From Nymphaea colorata (taxonomy: Eukaryota; Streptophyta; Magnoliopsida; Nymphaeales; Nymphaeaceae): a stretch of 64,000 nucleotides of DNA. Under the pieces are notes generated by a model that made no database searches, was not told where the DNA came from, and saw only the letters and a list, made by a program, of their open reading frames with translations. Positions 60,354-64,000 of the stretch are shown in pieces; the stretch's first letter is position 1, and each line of letters opens with the position of its first letter. Position numbers and translations under genes: made by a program. The DNA is taken from positions 13,790,629 to 13,854,628 of the forward strand of contig NC_045149.1 in NCBI RefSeq assembly GCF_008831285.2, in the 5' to 3' direction.

Positions 60354-63300
60354 CTGACAATATAAGTTCAAGGAAAAGATCAACAAACAATTGAATAAGT
60401 TCTTTTGATTTGGAGATGTCAATTTATCCTGTCAAGTAACAATTCTTATGCCAAATTAATGGCAAATAAACTTTGAATATTTTAATTAAAATTCACCCCT
60501 AAACTCCTTCGTACTTGCATCACACAAAAAATAAAAAGGACAACATACACATTTTGATCAAAACCAGCTATTAGAATGGTCAAACTGAAGAATGCACCCT
60601 TTAATCTTTCTGGAGAACGTGCTTCTTCAGAAGCCAGCGACAACAGGATTATCACCTGTAAAGGAATGCAATCTTATTCACATGTTGAAAATGACAAGCT
60701 CACCAATTTTGCCAGAAGTGGCAAGCACCCACATTCATGGCCTGCTGCTCTAACAGGACAAAGCCTTTCAAAGGCATCTTGGAAAGCCTTCTTCCACAGG
60801 CTAATTGAGAAGCTTCCTCCCAGATCAGCTGCTGAATTTGACATCTTTCCAACAAATTTTCTCAGTTGAACATTTTTCTCATCAACAGGATATTGCATAT
60901 ATAATGTCAAGGTCTGTGAAGGGCCAAAAGGAAATTTCTTTGCACATTAGAATCACAGAAACTTTGCATTTACGGTCTGTCTAGACTCTAACGGAAAGCA
61001 TCATAATCTTAATTGTCCTCCACTGACAAGTATCATTGAAGGAATGATTATGAGAAAAATACAAAATAAATCCAGGTCAGCTTTTGAAAAGATATCAAGG
61101 TTCCCTTCATCTCAGCTCGCTCAAAGATGAATAAGGATATTTTCATCCATCACAACAAAACCAGTAAAAAGGTCTAAAAGTAGACATAGAAAACTTTCTG
61201 ATTCTCAGATACAAGTACTCCTAGAAGTCTAACCTACGGGCAGGACATTCTTGTTAATTTATATGGATGTCTCAAATAGAAGACCTGATGAAGATAAAGG
61301 AAGGTCATCGTGGCATGGTAATTAAAGCTAGAGGTTACAATCATTGTGGCATGGTAATTAAAGCTGGAGGTTACAACAAATAAAATTTTAACTTACAAAG
61401 GGTAAAGTTGAACAGGCTTTTCTTACCTTGCAACATCATTTCCACATGCTTTGGCAACCAATACTAGTCCTGAAACCATACTTCTTGCAGCACTGGCCCT
61501 CTTTTCTTTAGACCAGTTCCTGTAAGCATGAATATACATCCTTGAAAGACGGCGAGCTGGAGTGTGAACCTTGTGTATTGAACTTCCATGTTCTGCAACT
61601 ATTGAATAAAGTGCAACCTCAAGCTCAGCTGCTTCTCTCAACTCCGATTCAAGTTCTTCAATTCTGTGCGCCAATCCTTCGAGTTTGCTGCTACAAACAG
61701 CTTCACAAGCCTCTCTTGAACCATCCACTTCAGCTGCACCTGATCTGCTATGCATTTTCTCAGATCTTCTGGTTCTGTTGGAGTTCCTTTTACTACTACG
61801 TCCTGCCCTTTTCTGCACAAATAGGTCAGTATTTCCCAATGTCATGCTTGTTGAATTGTCATGGATTGTTCGGACAGACTTATTCCCATGCTTTATCCCA
61901 CTATCAAAGGAATTGTGGACCTTTGACCCTAAAACACCACCATCAGGAACCTCCTTCGCACAAGAACTCACTTGATTTCTATGAGTGCCTTCTGAAACTT
62001 TAAACAGCTGATCATCATATGTCTCCCCCTCCATAGACTTTACAGAAGAATTTGAATATGTTCCATCACGCAGTTCTCCATTCAGTTCAAGCCCTTTCAA
62101 AGTCTCTGAAGAATGATGTATTGCTTTTTCATCATCACTAGTCTCATCTGCATGGACAGTATCTCCATCCTCTGCTGCACTTTTGTTGCGTTCATCAGCA
62201 TTTTCTCCATCTCCATTACTAAAACTAATGATTTATGCAAGCACCAGGCTATCCGTCTGCACTCCTTTGTTATTTTCACCTCCTTCTACAGTGTTTCTTT
62301 CTTCTTTTTCTTCAGCCTCTTCTTCAACTTCTAAATCTCCTATATCTATTATAACACCATTGCTGACTGTGTCTGAACCAGCCAGAATTCTTCCACCTTC
62401 TTTGCGGTCATAACTTTTTTGTCCTACTGAGTTGCCTGATGCAATGTCACTGTTATCCCCTGCAGCTTCCAGCACCATCATTTTTGTGGCAGGATTGTTT
62501 GCAGTTATTTGATTGTCTGACATCTCTGAAGTGAAACCATACTCGGACATTCTCCACCCTCTTTGTAATCATAACATTTAGGTCTTGGTGAGTTCCCAGA
62601 CATGATCTTGCTATTATCCCCTGGTGCATTCTGCATCATCCCCTTTGAAATGAGACTGTCTTCATTTATGTGGTTATGTGCATTATCCAAACCAGTGTCT
62701 GCAGGTCCTTTTCCATGTTCTTTGTAATCATGAACTTCTTGTACCACTTCAGTGTGCATTACAGTCTTATCATTGTCACCTGGAGCCTTCAGCACTACTA
62801 CTTTTGTGTTGACACCGTTTCCAATAGTCCTGTTGTCTCCCATCTCCAAACCTGTGCTACAAGGCTCTTCTCCGCAATTTTTGTGTTCATGATCTATTCT
62901 GCTGTCACTCTTTGCAGTCATTTGGTTTTCTGCCATCTTGGAGGCAGCATTTCCTTTTTCAACGTCTTTATCAAAATCTTTTGGTACTACTGGTGTGCCT
63001 GAGGCAACCTCATTACTTTGCCCTGGAGTCCCTTCACTCAGCACCCTTGCATTGACAACATTCGCACTATTAGCTAGTCTAGCTTCACCATCTACATTAT
63101 CAGTATCTGATAATAAAGCACCTGTGCGTATAGCTAATGATATGTCTGAAATTGTGTTCTGTTACAAATGTGCAGATTCAGACTGTCCATTAATTTCTGG
63201 GCAGTCACTACCTAAAGATACTTCTTCCAATGTCATTTTAGATGATTTTCTATGATCTGGAGTAAAAGCTTCATTTGAATTACTTGTTCCATTTTACCTT

Positions 63301-63420
63301 CATAGACAGATTCAGGTCAGGCTCTGCCTGCACTTCTTTTACAAGAAAGTCATTTTTCCTATCAGCCTTTGCTGAGTCCTCAGAAGATTTTTCAGCATTC
63401 TGTTTTTGCATAAAATTCCA
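60174..63420 (-). CDS. EEIG1/EHBP1 N-terminal ('gar2-like') plant protein, partial, with defects
   Basis: A spliced minus-strand gene whose 5' end lies beyond the window. The order is a low-complexity acidic region (63420-62230), a coiled-coil-plus-helical exon (IEELESELREAAELEVALYS, HTPARRLSRMYIHAYRNW, SGLVLVAKACGNDVAR), an exon with LWKKAFQDAFERLCPVRAAG and an exon with IPTDPISDPIIGFKVLPI. These match a plant family with an N-terminal C2-like EEIG1/EHBP1 domain and a dilute-like C-terminal part; its biochemical role is not well established. Defects: the segment starting LTFWLSN that normally follows the CGNDV motif (about 90 residues) is not found, there are two frame breaks near 62553 and 62232, and no C-terminal exons are recognised. 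It may be a decaying paralogue or affected by assembly errors. Confidence 0.7.
60704..60913 (-). CDS. Exon with the CPVRAAGHECGCLP motif (EEIG1/gar2-like gene)
   Basis: Flanked by a good acceptor (CCCTTCACAG) and donor (AAAATTG/GTGAGC), 210 bp. It encodes TLTLYMQYPVDEKN, then SFSISLWKKAFQDAFERLCP and VRAAGHECGCLPLLAKL. This is the most strongly conserved block of the family, and it is intact. Confidence 0.85.
61306..61377. repeat. 36-bp direct tandem duplication in an intron
   Basis: Two adjacent 36-bp copies beginning CAT(C/T)GTGGCATGGTAATTA, differing at only a few positions. They lie in the intron between the CGNDVAR exon and the LWKKAFQDAF exon. Confidence 0.9.
61427..62230 (-). CDS. Exon with coiled coil and SGLVLVAKACGNDV motif (EEIG1/gar2-like gene)
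   Basis: Open without a stop from 62230 to the donor GTTGCAAG/GTAAGA at 61427. It encodes an acidic linker (AEDGDTVHADETSDDEKAIH), a basic Ser/Arg-rich part (KRAGRSSKRNSNRTRRSEKM), a coiled coil (LAHRIEELESELREAAELEV), HGSSIHKVHTPARRLSRMYI, and RASAARSMVSGLVLVAKACG. The upstream border is unclear because the preceding frame ends in TAA at 62233. Confidence 0.85.
62233..63180 (-). CDS. Acidic exon with internal tandem repeat of about 51 residues; one frame break (EEIG1/gar2-like gene)
   Basis: Two overlapping frames (63180-62503 and 62552-62233) together encode three to four imperfect repeats. Each contains APGDN or AAGDN, then SGN, then YDYKEGG or a variant and a DN(Q/R/H)I segment. The second repeat reads KEGGECPS where the third reads KEGGRILA. 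A single missing A (GGTGGAGAATG against GGTGGAAGAAT) explains the shift, at about 62551-62555. A likely acceptor TTTGTAACAG lies at 63172-63181. Confidence 0.7.
63181..63420 (-). CDS. Upstream acidic exon(s) of the EEIG1/gar2-like gene, uncertain
   Basis: Minus-strand frames read NAEKSSEDSAKADRKNDFLV and KEVQAEPDLNLSMK (about 63408-63296), then in another frame SNSNEAFTPDHRKSSKMTLE and EVSLGSDCPEINGQSESAHL (63290-63172). The composition matches the acidic region downstream. No convincing intron explains the frame change, so this may be another indel. Confidence 0.45.
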
Positions 63421-64000
63421 AAATCAGATAGCAGAAGAACTGGTTCTTTTTGGAACCCACATTAGTCACGTAACAAGAAAAGACATATATACAATCATCT
63501 GAAGTCCAACAAGCCTACTTTAGGTGCATTTTAATTCAATTAATTCTTAATACTGCCAAGATCATAATGAAAAAATATCAACAAACACAGTTGATAGAGT
63601 GTATGCAAATGCAACTTTCTGATGGATAGAAGGAAAAAAAGAACATGTAAGCAACTATACTGTCAGCAGTTGATACTGCATGCTTACAACCTTAGTGACG
63701 CATCTTCTACACACTAAATAGTAAATAAGCTTCCAAGGATTAGGTTTTATAGAATACTACCAGAAGAAATAACTAAATGAAGCAGAACAATGGCATATAA
63801 GTACTAGCTTTCCCTTTTGATAGGTGATTGTAAGCCTTTCCTACCACTTACAAACATGCATCTACAAGGCAGGTTTCACTTGCATTCAGTGAAAGTTCTT
63901 TGCACAAATAGTTATTCCACAGGAAGGGAGACTTGACATTCCCACCACCCTCATAGTATATGAAGGAAAGCATGCGGTTCCTACCAGTGCTAGAGGATCT
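63421..64000. other. Probable intron of the EEIG1/gar2-like gene
   Basis: No frame with family motifs. A donor-like CTAGCACTG/GTAGGAAC on the minus strand near 63984 may mark the end of the next upstream exon, which would lie mostly outside the window. Confidence 0.35.

Overview
This is a gene-poor, AT-rich, repeat-dominated stretch of a flowering-plant nuclear genome. Plant origin is inferred from GT-AG spliced exons of plant families (class XII LRR receptor kinase, subtilase, KDM5-type JMJ demethylase, SEC16, a plant-specific EEIG1/gar2-like protein), Ty1/Copia elements primed by initiator tRNA-Met, and hAT-like MITEs. The moderate GC content of the exons argues against a grass. I do not name a species.

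Layout. 1-7440: an assembly gap of 100 N, part of a minus-strand Copia element (LTR 3967-4540), dispersed repeats and a hAT-like insertion. 7445-9071: a truncated, broken LRR receptor-kinase pseudogene. Diverged copies of its 3' tail lie at 10187-10680 and on both sides of the hAT insertion. 11000-18180: no genes, with microsatellites, a GA-rich minisatellite, a 200-bp hAT MITE and degenerate GAATCTGAATC-type repeats. 18180-27620: a 9.4-kb satellite of about 114-bp monomers arranged in blocks of opposite orientation that recur as a higher-order unit of about 1.1 kb.

27621-57836: one Copia element inserted in that satellite. Its 5' LTR, primer site, GC-rich leader and gag (27621 to about 29650) are separated from protease, integrase, RT, RNase H, polypurine tract and a truncated 3' LTR (about 54300-57836) by about 24.6 kb of foreign DNA. 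The satellite resumes for about 60 bp after the truncated 3' LTR, which supports nesting. The foreign DNA is a mosaic: a subtilase 5' fragment (minus), an unidentified exon-like stretch (minus), a KDM5/JMJ fragment with its intron (plus), a SEC16 5' fragment (plus), a Copia integrase relic (plus), a CACTA-like end, a 2-kb tandem duplication, and a minus-strand Copia gag-pol relic.

57900-64000: a spliced minus-strand gene of the plant EEIG1/EHBP1 N-terminal ('gar2-like') family. It is the best candidate for a host gene, but a conserved segment is not found and there are two reading-frame breaks. Its 5' end lies beyond the window.

Nothing here forms an operon-like pathway. The window records satellite expansion, retrotransposon insertion, gene-fragment capture and microhomology deletions. 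The most notable structures are the inverted-block higher-order satellite, the Copia element nested in it, and the gene-fragment mosaic inside the Copia element. All calls come from reading the sequence; no database search was run.
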